Notes under the pieces: generated by a model | What the model saw: only the letters and a program-made list of their open reading frames with translations | What the model was told of the DNA's origin: nothing | The model's database searches: none | Made by a program: the position numbers and the translations under genes | Assembly: GCA_016293225.1 (NCBI GenBank) | Contig: JAEDEQ010000051.1 | Span: 1-12,566 of the forward strand | Direction: 5' to 3' | Length of the DNA stretch: 12,566 bases | From: Clostridiaceae bacterium | Lineage (GTDB): Bacteria; Bacillota; Clostridia; Oscillospirales; Acutalibacteraceae | Shown: in pieces, positions 6,303-12,566 of the stretch | How positions within the stretch are numbered: position 1 is the stretch's first letter | Layout of the letters: each line of letters opens with the position of its first letter

Positions 6303-6323
6303 CTGACGAAAGTCAGATTTTTT
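6303..6323 (+). promoter_or_regulatory. Hairpin with T-run in leader of the 42-aa peptide gene
   Basis: CTGAC-GAAA-GTCAG (6303-6316), a 5-bp stem with a GNRA-type loop, followed by ATTTTTT. It looks like a weak intrinsic terminator, 26 nt before the peptide start and just before its ribosome site. It could be an attenuator or a transcript-stabilising hairpin. No convincing promoter for the plus strand was found; TATACT or TATAAC near 6291-6302 lacks a good -35. Confidence 0.4.
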
Positions 6324-6348
6324 ATCAAATTTAAAAGGAGGAATGAGA

Positions 6349-6477
6349 ATGAAGCGTTTGAGACGCGTTACTGCAATGCTTCTTTCAATGTGTATGTTCT
6401 TCGGTTCTTCTTCCGCAGTCGTTCTGACTCAGGAAGGCGCGCCGCTTGTTAATGCAGTCATTGAAGCCGTTAAGTAA
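6349..6477 (+). CDS. Secreted small peptide (42-aa precursor)
   Basis: The only plus-strand gene in the window, not assignable to a known family. ATG 6349 is chosen over an in-frame ATG at 6343 because AGGAGG (6336-6341) is 7 nt from the former and only 1 nt from the latter. Residues 1-23 are a textbook signal peptide: MKRLRR start, hydrophobic core at 7-18, and GSSSA23 as cleavage site. That leaves a mature peptide of about 19 residues beginning VVLTQEG and ending IEAVK, hydrophobic and slightly amphipathic, with no Cys after cleavage. Cys15 is inside the core and not a lipobox. The gene ends in a very strong terminator (6523-6568), which supports expression. It could be a signalling peptide or a short secreted effector. 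No dedicated receptor, protease or exporter gene is adjacent, so a function is not assigned. Confidence 0.78.
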   Translation: MKRLRRVTAMLLSMCMFFGSSSAVVLTQEGAPLVNAVIEAVK

Positions 6478-6522
6478 CCGCCTGATGACCGAAACCGATA
6501 ATACTTACTATATATAAAAGCT

Positions 6523-6568
6523 CAGGGTCTGCGCTGAATTGCGACAGACCCTGTTTTGATGTTTTTTT
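6523..6568 (+). terminator. Strong terminator between convergent genes
   Basis: A perfect 9-bp stem CAGGGTCTG / CAGACCCTG (6523-6531 and 6545-6553), extended by an inner CGC/GCG pairing, followed on the plus strand by TTTTGATGTTTTTTT. It ends the 42-aa peptide gene. On the minus strand the same stem is followed by AGCTTTTATA, so it may also end the gene at 6572-8350. Confidence 0.88.
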
Positions 6569-6571
6569 GTT

Positions 6572-8350
6572 TTATCCGAGCGAAGCTTCAATAACGTTTC
6601 CGCCTGCACCCTTGACATAGGTGAACGAAACGCTGTCGCCGATGTTGAGGATAACCACTGCCTCGTTTGAGGACGCGGAAACCTTGTAATAGGTCTTGCC
6701 CTTTTCAAGCTTTACAAAGTAATAGCTTTCTCCGCCCATAACAGCCGTTCTGATATCCGAAACAACGCCCTTGACGGTAACCGTTGAGACTGAGGGCTTT
6801 TCATCGGCGTTCTGTCCGTTCTTGTCGGTATCGTCCTTGATTTTGTCGATATCGACCTTGATGTTTACATTGCTCTGCGCAAGGAGATTGGCATAGTTTT
6901 CGGTACATTCGGCAATGGTCTTGCCCGTTGCAACAACCTGGTAATTCTGAACGTTTACCATTGCGTAATGCTTGACAAGGCTTGCGTCGTCCTTGAGCGA
7001 CATAAAGTAGGTCGGCTGACCGCTGATGTTCAGAAGAATCGGGAAGGTGGCCGTCCATTTGTAGTTCTGAACCTGACCTTCGGCGGAGCTCATTGCGGAA
7101 TATTCCTTTGCGCCGGAAATCTCATAGAAGTTGGCCTCCTTTGTTCTCATATTGACAAGAACAAAGCCGATGATTGCCTGATCATTGCTGACCGAGGTCA
7201 CGCCGGTATACATATAGACGTCATCGTTAAGGGCAAGGAAGTTTGAGCCTTCAGTTGCAACTCTCACGCCCTCCTGACCGATTATCGAGTTGATGAAGCC
7301 GCCGGAATACTTGCCGTAATAGTTATACTGTTCAACAAGCAGATCGTTTGAGTAGATTCCGTCAATCCACTGGAACGACTTATCGTTTTTGATAGTGTCA
7401 AGCGAATATTCGTTACATTCGCCGCTGATTGCGTCAACGATAACAATACCCTTGACGTCCGTTCCGCCGAAAAGACCTATGGTCTTATCAAGCACCGGGC
7501 AAAGCCAGAACGGTCTTCCCTCTTCGTCAATCTCAAAGTGCGGAACATCAAAAATATAAGTCGGATACGCAAAGCGAACGTGCCTCATGAGGTACTTTGA
7601 AAAGTGCTCCTCGGTGGAATACCTGATGTAATTGCCCTGCTTGAGCATTACAAACTCGGTCTTCTGGGTAACCATGTCAACAATGATATAGCCGGGCATA
7701 CCCTCCCCGGTGTTTTTGAACCACTTGAAGATATCGCCGTATGCAAGCGTTCCCACGCGGACGGGAGAGTTTTTATAGTTGATTTGAGTGAACTGGGGAG
7801 CAACCTCAAACTGCGATTCCTTGTTTATTGAAGCAAGGTCGCCGAGGGTACGGGTTGCAAGAGCAGCGGAAGCGGCCGTGTCCAGAACGGGAACGGACTT
7901 GAAATCCGCCTGCGTAATATCCTTGGAAAAGGTCTTGTCCTCAGATACGTCAATGAGCTTGCTGTATGACGAAGCACGGAAAACGACCGATGAAAACAGC
8001 ATTCCCACTCCGACAATAACAACAAGCGCTCCGATAATTATTCCGGGAACAACAGCCTGCTTTTTAACGTATTTTGTGTATTCCGGCTTAACTAATACGC
8101 CGGAGAGAAGAGTCTGCAAAACAACATAAATCGCCGCAACAACGCCGAGGAAGAAATAAAGCTCTGTGCTTTTAAAATTAAGCGGCGGAAGCATGAAGTA
8201 ATACGCCACAACGGCGCCGATGAGGGTTCCGATGACGGAAATTACGGTTTTCAGTCCGGACTTTGAGGGGGTAAGATAGGCGTCCTTGCCGCTGCCCTTT
8301 CCTTTTCCGGCTCCGTTTCCGCCGGTAAAATCAACCTTGATGGGTTCCAT
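6572..8350 (-). CDS. Conserved-looking membrane protein of unknown function, four internal repeats (592 aa)
   Basis: I do not recognise the family. The N-terminus (10-23) is Gly/Lys-rich. Three hydrophobic helices follow (about 33-54, 63-86 and 99-124), so the large remainder (about 125-592) should be outside the cell. That part has four copies of a beta-strand motif of the form G-x-[IV]-[IL]-V-[DN]-x2-[TSN]: GYIIVDMVT at 220-228, GIVIVDAIS at 301-309, GFVLVNMRT at 395-403 and YAMVNVQNY at 462-470. This recalls the VxVDxxTGE element of PepSY-like domains, but the match is weak. A charged linker (about 500-520) leads to a compact beta-rich end (526-592), perhaps OB-like. ATG 8350 has AAGGAG 9 nt upstream. 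It is a single gene with its own promoter. A role at the cell envelope is inferred from topology only. Confidence 0.9.
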   Translation of the reverse strand: MEPIKVDFTGGNGAGKGKGSGKDAYLTPSKSGLKTVISVIGTLIGAVVAYYFMLPPLNFKSTELYFFLGVVAAIYVVLQTLLSGVLVKPEYTKYVKKQAVVPGIIIGALVVIVGVGMLFSSVVFRASSYSKLIDVSEDKTFSKDITQADFKSVPVLDTAASAALATRTLGDLASINKESQFEVAPQFTQINYKNSPVRVGTLAYGDIFKWFKNTGEGMPGYIIVDMVTQKTEFVMLKQGNYIRYSTEEHFSKYLMRHVRFAYPTYIFDVPHFEIDEEGRPFWLCPVLDKTIGLFGGTDVKGIVIVDAISGECNEYSLDTIKNDKSFQWIDGIYSNDLLVEQYNYYGKYSGGFINSIIGQEGVRVATEGSNFLALNDDVYMYTGVTSVSNDQAIIGFVLVNMRTKEANFYEISGAKEYSAMSSAEGQVQNYKWTATFPILLNISGQPTYFMSLKDDASLVKHYAMVNVQNYQVVATGKTIAECTENYANLLAQSNVNIKVDIDKIKDDTDKNGQNADEKPSVSTVTVKGVVSDIRTAVMGGESYYFVKLEKGKTYYKVSASSNEAVVILNIGDSVSFTYVKGAGGNVIEASLG

Positions 8351-8416
8351 TTCCTACAACTCCTTAACACTGCAAAAAAGTTTCGTATAGTCCCTTTTGC
8401 AAAGTATAGTATGTTT

Positions 8417-8445
8417 ATTATACAAGCTTGCCTTAAAAAAAGCAA
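8417..8445 (-). promoter_or_regulatory. Promoter of the 592-aa membrane protein gene
   Basis: Minus strand: -35 TTGCTT (8440-8445), 17-nt spacer containing CAAGCTTG, -10 TATAAT (8417-8422). It lies in the gap after the yfbR stop. A second TATACT downstream lacks a good -35. The heptamer ACTATAC occurs twice in the leader, 19 nt apart. Confidence 0.68.
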
Positions 8446-8476
8446 TAAAATTTTTCTGAATTAATGTCCGACCTTT

Positions 8477-9058
8477 TTATATGCTTTGCTCGTCCAGATT
8501 CAGCTTATACGCCTCCATGAATTCATCAAGAAAAGCGTCCGCTTCCGGCAGATTCATTTTTTCAATCGCCTTTTTTGTTGAGCAAAGCGCGCTTGAAAAT
8601 TCGTGATTTCCGCTTTTTTCCTCCTCAATGCACTTGAAAAGCGCGGAAATTTTGTCCGCCGCCTTAACAATTTTCCAAAGGTACCCGTCCTCCTCCGTTT
8701 TGAAAAAGTAAGGGGAAAAGCTCTCCTTCATATCCTCCGGAAGCATTGAAAGCAGGCGCGAGCACGCCTCGGTTTCAACCTCGCGGAAAGCGTTCCTGAG
8801 CGTTTTGCTGTGGTATTTCACGGGAGTCGGCATATCGCCGGTTATTATTTCCGGCATATCGTGATAAAGGCCGAGAACGGCCGCGCGCTCGGCATTGAGC
8901 TCTCCGCCGAAGCGGAGGTTTTTCATCACGGCAATCGCATGGGCTATTGCGGCAACTTCAAGGCTGTGTTCGCTGAGATTTTCGCTGCGCGTGTTTTTCA
9001 TCAGCGCCCAGCGGTTGATGTATTTCATTCTTGAGAACATTGCAAAAAATTGTTTCAT
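8477..9058 (-). CDS. yfbR: 5'-deoxynucleotidase, HD domain, YfbR type (193 aa)
   Basis: A cytosolic metal-dependent phosphohydrolase that removes phosphate from deoxyribonucleoside 5'-monophosphates, part of dNTP-pool control. The sequence follows the E. coli YfbR pattern closely from the first residue (MKQFFAMFSR, INRW, ENLSEHSLEVA, NAER, LYHDMPE, GDMPTPVKY). Metal and substrate residues correspond: R16, H31, H66, D67, E70, D75 and D135. The frame is open upstream to 9094, but ATG 9058 matches the family start and has AAGGAG 6 nt upstream. Length fits the family. Oddly, an intrinsic terminator (9075-9109) lies only a few bases before its ribosome site, so its transcription must come from read-through or from a promoter inside the upstream gene. 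No clear terminator follows the stop. Confidence 0.94.
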   Translation of the reverse strand: MKQFFAMFSRMKYINRWALMKNTRSENLSEHSLEVAAIAHAIAVMKNLRFGGELNAERAAVLGLYHDMPEIITGDMPTPVKYHSKTLRNAFREVETEACSRLLSMLPEDMKESFSPYFFKTEEDGYLWKIVKAADKISALFKCIEEEKSGNHEFSSALCSTKKAIEKMNLPEADAFLDEFMEAYKLNLDEQSI

Positions 9059-9074
9059 CGTCTGCTCCTTCTTC

Positions 9075-9109
9075 AAAAAAAGCGAGTCCGCCATTTTTTG
9101 CGGACCCGC
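9075..9109 (-). terminator. Strong terminator between the InlB-repeat gene and yfbR
   Basis: Minus-strand stem GCGGGTCCGC / GCGGACTCGC (10 bp, one G-U) at 9082-9109, followed by seven T. It ends the gene at 9136-9579. Because yfbR starts at 9058, it also acts as a potential attenuator for yfbR. Confidence 0.88.
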
Positions 9110-9135
9110 CGATTCGTTTTCATTTACTCTGCTTC

Positions 9136-9579
9136 TTACGGACGATTGAAGTCAAAGTCAAAAAGCTTGTTGAAGTATTCAAAAATCTTGTTGATTCTTG
9201 CAAAGATTGAAGCAACAAGCTGCCAGAAAGTGAGGTTGTCGCCCTTTTTGTTTTCGGCATAAACCGCGGTGTAGGTTACATCAGCCGTTGCAAGGGGAAG
9301 GGTATTTCCGGAATAGGTGGTTGCTCCGCCGTCGGCAGACCAGCCCTTGAAGATATATTCAATCTTGTTTTCCTTATCCTCGGCTCTTGCGGGATTTTCG
9401 GGAGCGGAAATGATTTCTCCCTGAGGAACCTGCCTTGAGCCGAGAGGCGTTCCGTCATAATCAACGAAAGTAATTTTGTAAATGGGTTTTTCCTCATCTT
9501 CACCCTCGGCAAAGGAAACAACGCTGAACGCCGAGAAAAGAAGCAGAACCGAAAGTAAAACTGCAATGATTTTCTTCAT
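9136..9579 (-). CDS. Small secreted protein with InlB-like repeat and aromatic amphipathic tail (147 aa)
   Basis: An exported protein of unknown role. Residues 1-24 are a signal peptide (MKKII start, leucine-rich core, cleavage at SFA24-E). About 33-108 is a single InlB/Listeria-Bacteroides-type beta repeat: YKITFVDYDG start, PENP, a KGW motif at 78-80, and TYTAVY end. Such repeats mediate contacts outside the cell in Listeria internalins and many gut bacteria. Residues 115-141 are a separate aromatic amphipathic helix (WQLV, IFARINKIFEYF, KLFDFDF) that ends the protein without sortase motif or membrane span. This tail resembles the free micro-protein A. ATG 9579 is preferred over the open frame up to 9711 because of GGAGG 8 nt upstream and the signal peptide. 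It has a consensus promoter and its own terminator, so it is monocistronic and likely well expressed. Confidence 0.88.
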   Translation of the reverse strand: MKKIIAVLLSVLLLFSAFSVVSFAEGEDEEKPIYKITFVDYDGTPLGSRQVPQGEIISAPENPARAEDKENKIEYIFKGWSADGGATTYSGNTLPLATADVTYTAVYAENKKGDNLTFWQLVASIFARINKIFEYFNKLFDFDFNRP

Positions 9580-9639
9580 ATGGATATCCTCCGTTTCTAT
9601 GTATAATATGCCCGGTGATAAATTCACCTGTATACTTAA

Positions 9640-9668
9640 ATTATAATGTATCTGTGAACGTTTGTCAA
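9640..9668 (-). promoter_or_regulatory. Consensus promoter of the InlB-repeat gene
   Basis: Minus strand: a perfect TTGACA (9663-9668), 17-nt spacer and TATAAT (9640-9645), the strongest promoter match in the window. A 5-bp stem GGTGA/TCACC (9614-9628) falls at the start of the predicted leader. Confidence 0.85.
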
Positions 9669-9760
9669 CGAAAATATGTAAAAAATATTGCGAATTATTT
9701 CCTCGATACATTAATTTCGCCTGACTCCGCCTTTTTCGTTCCGGTTCGCATTGTTCGCGC

Positions 9761-10171
9761 TCATTTTCTTGATTTTAAGAAATCCTCAAGAATCATGACT
9801 GCGGAAACCGCGTCAACAATATTCTTTCGCTTTTTTCCGCGGACATTAACCTCGTTAAGGGCGCGGTGGGCGCTGACCGTTGTCAGCCGCTCGTCCCAGG
9901 TTGCGGTCTGAATCCCGGTGAACTCACCGAGCTTTGCGGCAAAGGCGGCGCATTTTTCCGCGCGCTCGCCGAACGTGCCGTCCATGTTACGCGGAAGACC
10001 GACAACGATAAGCTGAGCCTTTGCCTTTTCCGCCGCCAGTCTGACCTGTTCAAGCACCTTCGGCTCGTATTTTTCAAAAATCACTCCGACCGGCGAGGCA
10101 AGCATTTCAAGTTTATCGCAAACGGCAAGTCCCGTCCTTGCGTCGCCGTAATCAACAGAAAGAATCACCAT
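9761..10171 (-). CDS. ruvX: Putative pre-16S rRNA nuclease / Holliday junction resolvase RuvX (YqgF)
   Basis: A small RNase H-fold nuclease. The family is essential in several bacteria, with reported roles in 16S rRNA 5'-end processing and as a Holliday-junction resolvase candidate. Visible motifs: the first strand VDYGDARTG with D7, GLPRNMDG at 58-65, the WDERLTT segment at 92-98, and VDAVSA with D120; these supply the acidic metal-binding residues. The length of 136 residues is normal. ATG 10171 lies 11 nt after the PBP stop, with only a weak AAGG upstream, so it is probably co-transcribed with the PBP gene. No hairpin terminator was seen after its stop; the AT-rich gap 9669-9760 holds no gene. 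Confidence 0.93.
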   Translation of the reverse strand: MVILSVDYGDARTGLAVCDKLEMLASPVGVIFEKYEPKVLEQVRLAAEKAKAQLIVVGLPRNMDGTFGERAEKCAAFAAKLGEFTGIQTATWDERLTTVSAHRALNEVNVRGKKRKNIVDAVSAVMILEDFLKSRK

Positions 10172-10182
10172 GCTTTTTTACC

Positions 10183-12525
10183 TTATTCGCCGGGATTCTC
10201 CGCAGAGGAGGACGGCTCCTGTTTTGAAGTCGGCGGCTCTGTTGAGGGGGGCTGCGTCAACGGCTCTGTTGTTGTGGGCGCGGTGGTTGTCGGAGCAGTT
10301 GTTGTGGGCTTGGTGGTTGTGGCCTCTGTTGTCGGCTCGGTGGTACTCCTGGGCTTGGTTGTGCTCGCCTCGGTTGTGTGGCGGCGCGTTGTGCTTTCGG
10401 TTGTCTTTTCCTCCTCGGTAGTGTCAGACTCCGGGATAACAACGGGATCGGTGGAAACAAGAATGTTTGCGTCGCCCTTTTCTCCGCCCGTTTCCTCAAT
10501 TACATCGGCAAAGGTTTTGCTTTCAAGTCCCTTATGGATTGTACTGAATACCTCGCGGAAGATGGTTTTTGAGGGGTTGCTCGAGCCTGTGTGCAGGTCG
10601 GCGCGGTAGTCATAGCCGTACCAGACGGCAGTGACGTAATGGGGCGTGCCGCCGCAGTACCATTTATCGCAGTTATCGGAGGTTGTACCTGTTTTTGCAA
10701 AGGTCTGGAAGCCTGAGATATATGAGCCGTAACCGGTACCGTTTGACTGAGTGACAGCCTTTGTCAGCATTGAAAGCATCGAGTTCGCCGTTGCGGTCTT
10801 AATTGCCTGCTCAGGCTCGTTCTTTGTGTTATCAAGCAGCGTTTTTCCGTTGCGGTCAAGAACCTTGTAATAGCTGTAGGGCTTATAATACTTTCCGCCG
10901 TTGCCGAAGGTTGCAAAAGCGGCGGCCATTTCAAGCGTGGTTACGCCGGTATTCGTTCCTCCGACGGCAAGGGGGCTGAGATCCATATCATTGCTTGAAA
11001 GGTTGAGGTGGAAGTGCTCGTTTGCATATTCAAAAGCGGATTTGACGCCGAGCATTTCGTTCAGTATTCTTACCGGAACGGTGTTGAGGGAACGCACGAG
11101 CGCTTCCTGAACGGTGATATAGCTGCCCGAACCGTAGTCACCGTTAAAGTTGCGCGGCCAAAGCGAGCCGTTGAGAGTTATTGCCCTTTCAAGTATCATT
11201 GATGTGGGCGAGATTAGGCCGAGATCCATTGCCGGAGCGTAAACGCCCAAGGGCTTGATTGAAGAACCGGGCTGGCGCTTTGCGCGGTTGTCGGTTGCGC
11301 GGTTATATGAGCGGTTGGCGGTCTTTTTGCCCGTTCCGCCAACGAGGGCAACAATGCGTCCCTTGTAATCCATTATAGTCATTGAGGACTGAGGATACTG
11401 ATCGCGCGAGTCCTTTGAAGCATAGGGGAAGCCGGTCTTGTTCTCATAGATATCCTCAAGCGTATCCTGAACGCTCTTGTCAACAGCGGAATAAATCTTC
11501 AGTCCGCCGTAATACACCATTCGCCACGCCTCGTTGTATTCATAGCCGTACTTGCTTTGAAGGTCGGCAATAACCTGATCTATAACGTATTCCTCATACC
11601 AGGTATAGATATGATTACTTGACGTGCTGCTGTTGTCGTCCTCTTTCTGGCTGACAAGCTTTATCTTGGTCTTAAGCGCCTTTTCATATTGCTTATCGGT
11701 AAGCTTTCCCTGCTGATGCATATAGTAAAGGCAGTCCTTTTGCCTTGTAACAGCCATATCGTAATTGACATAAGGATTATAGGAATACGGCGCCTGGGTG
11801 ATGCCTGCAAGCATTGCACATTCGGCAACATTGAGCTTGCTGACGGACTTTCCGAAGTAGGTTTCCGCAGCGGTTTTCACGCCGTAGCAGCCCGCGCCGA
11901 GGTATACCGTGTTAAGGTACGCTTCAAGGATATCCTTCTTGGAGTAATACTTTTCAAGGTTGAGCGCGCGCAGAATCTCATTGAACTTTCGGATATAGGT
12001 TACATCCTTCTGATCCGTAAGGTTCTTTATGAGCTGCTGAGTGATTGTTGAGCCGCCCTGTCCGTTGAGCGAGGGTTTGACAAAAACGCCTATGGTTCTG
12101 ATCCAGTCAACGCCGTTGTGCTCATAAAAACGCTTGTCCTCAAGGCAGACGAACGCCCAGAGAAGATTCTTCGGCATTTTATCGTAATTGACCCAGATAC
12201 GGTTTTCCTCACCGTGGAGGCGCGTTGCCTCAGCAGGCTTGCCATTACTGTCGTAATAATACATGATTGAGGTCATGCTCTGCGAGCTTTTGTAATTATC
12301 GAGATTGACTATGACATCTCCGTTAACAACGGTTTTGACATAGGAAAGCACAGATGTTCCGACAATGAGCACGGTGAGCATGCCCGAAACAAAAAGGCAG
12401 AAAAACGCAAGGAAGATTGAAAACAGCACGGGGTGCTTTTTCTTTTTGCGTTTCCTTTTCCTCGGCGGCTGAGCGGCACGGGTGCGCACGGCCTTTTGTT
12501 CCTTATCCTTTGAGCTTTTTGGCAT
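10183..12525 (-). CDS. Class A penicillin-binding protein with Thr-rich tail (780 aa)
   Basis: A bifunctional peptidoglycan synthase that polymerises lipid II and cross-links the peptide stems, anchored by one N-terminal helix. Residues 1-31 are cytosolic and very basic (RKRKRKKKK), and the transmembrane helix is about 33-56. The glycosyltransferase (GT51) part has catalytic E129 in EDKRFYEHNG, GGSTITQQLIKN at 157-168 and ILEAYLNTVYLG at 199-210. The transpeptidase part has S421-x2-K424 (active Ser 421), SLN at 479-481 and KTG at 611-613. A low-complexity Thr/Pro/Glu tail (about 702-757) and a Ser/Pro end follow, a common but variable feature of Gram-positive PBP1. ATG 12525 has GGAGG 10 nt upstream. 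ruvX follows 11 nt after the stop. The promoter is probably outside the window, since 12526-12566 shows no clear one. Confidence 0.95.
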   Translation of the reverse strand: MPKSSKDKEQKAVRTRAAQPPRKRKRKKKKHPVLFSIFLAFFCLFVSGMLTVLIVGTSVLSYVKTVVNGDVIVNLDNYKSSQSMTSIMYYYDSNGKPAEATRLHGEENRIWVNYDKMPKNLLWAFVCLEDKRFYEHNGVDWIRTIGVFVKPSLNGQGGSTITQQLIKNLTDQKDVTYIRKFNEILRALNLEKYYSKKDILEAYLNTVYLGAGCYGVKTAAETYFGKSVSKLNVAECAMLAGITQAPYSYNPYVNYDMAVTRQKDCLYYMHQQGKLTDKQYEKALKTKIKLVSQKEDDNSSTSSNHIYTWYEEYVIDQVIADLQSKYGYEYNEAWRMVYYGGLKIYSAVDKSVQDTLEDIYENKTGFPYASKDSRDQYPQSSMTIMDYKGRIVALVGGTGKKTANRSYNRATDNRAKRQPGSSIKPLGVYAPAMDLGLISPTSMILERAITLNGSLWPRNFNGDYGSGSYITVQEALVRSLNTVPVRILNEMLGVKSAFEYANEHFHLNLSSNDMDLSPLAVGGTNTGVTTLEMAAAFATFGNGGKYYKPYSYYKVLDRNGKTLLDNTKNEPEQAIKTATANSMLSMLTKAVTQSNGTGYGSYISGFQTFAKTGTTSDNCDKWYCGGTPHYVTAVWYGYDYRADLHTGSSNPSKTIFREVFSTIHKGLESKTFADVIEETGGEKGDANILVSTDPVVIPESDTTEEEKTTESTTRRHTTEASTTKPRSTTEPTTEATTTKPTTTAPTTTAPTTTEPLTQPPSTEPPTSKQEPSSSAENPGE
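10255..10422 (-). repeat. Thr/Pro-rich low-complexity coding repeat in the PBP tail
   Basis: Encodes about residues 702-757 of the PBP: repeated TTT-x-PTTT and TTEP-like units, with two exact TTTAP copies. The DNA is a GTTGTGG-type degenerate repeat on the plus strand. Such tails are flexible wall-spanning or wall-associated segments; length is likely to vary between strains. Confidence 0.8.
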
Positions 12526-12566
12526 AAAAACGTTACCTCCGAAGCTTTAAATCAGCGGTTACTTAA

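Noticed and set aside
9866..10609. Plus-strand frame of 247 codons with a Val/Gly-rich run
   Set aside because: It spans two unrelated minus-strand genes (ruvX and the PBP). The Val-Val-Gly run is only the antisense of the Thr-rich PBP tail.
12526..12566. End of an upstream gene or a promoter for the PBP
   Set aside because: Only the GGAGG ribosome site is recognisable; 41 bases are too few to decide.

Overview
The window looks like a chromosomal piece from a Gram-positive, anaerobic member of the Clostridia, most likely a gut Oscillospiraceae/Ruminococcaceae-type organism. Supporting signs are strong AGGAGG-type ribosome binding sites, sigma-A-like promoters (TTGACA-17-TATAAT and close variants), Firmicutes-type signal peptides, a class A penicillin-binding protein with a long Thr-rich extracellular tail, and an oxygen-sensitive radical-SAM sulfatase-maturating enzyme. 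The species assignment is inference. No mobile element, CRISPR array, tRNA or rRNA was seen.

Layout, left to right. Every gene is on the minus strand except one tiny plus-strand gene. 1-1251: 5' part of a secreted repeat protein that runs off the left edge. 1357-2286: secreted alpha/beta hydrolase. 2413-2538 and 2725-2811: two tiny, mutually similar genes (41 and 28 codons) for aromatic-rich amphipathic peptides, each with its own promoter and terminator. 3005-6108: a two-gene operon of a membrane-anchored Cys-type sulfatase and its anaerobic sulfatase-maturating enzyme, joined by a TAATG overlap. 6349-6477 (+): a 42-residue secreted peptide gene ending in a strong terminator, convergent with the next gene. 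6572-8350: membrane protein of unknown function with four internal repeats and a C-terminal beta-rich domain. 8477-9058: YfbR-type 5'-deoxynucleotidase. 9136-9579: small secreted protein with an InlB-like repeat and an aromatic amphipathic tail. 9761-10171: RuvX/YqgF. 10183-12525: class A PBP. 12526-12566 holds only the PBP ribosome binding site.

How the genes fit together. Most products act at or beyond the membrane: PBP, sulfatase, hydrolase, two repeat-containing secreted proteins, the three-helix membrane protein and a secreted peptide. The maturase converts the active-site Cys of the neighbouring sulfatase to formylglycine before export, a self-contained module for desulfating external sulfated sugars or other sulfate esters. 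RuvX and YfbR are cytosolic housekeeping functions.

The least explained part is the pair of micro-genes at 2413-2811. Their peptides align with one another, and the 41-residue one also resembles the C-terminal tail of the secreted protein at 9136-9579. One of them has an inverted repeat over its promoter and a perfect 18-bp palindrome in its leader. Together with the secreted 42-residue peptide they are the best candidates for an undescribed small-peptide system.
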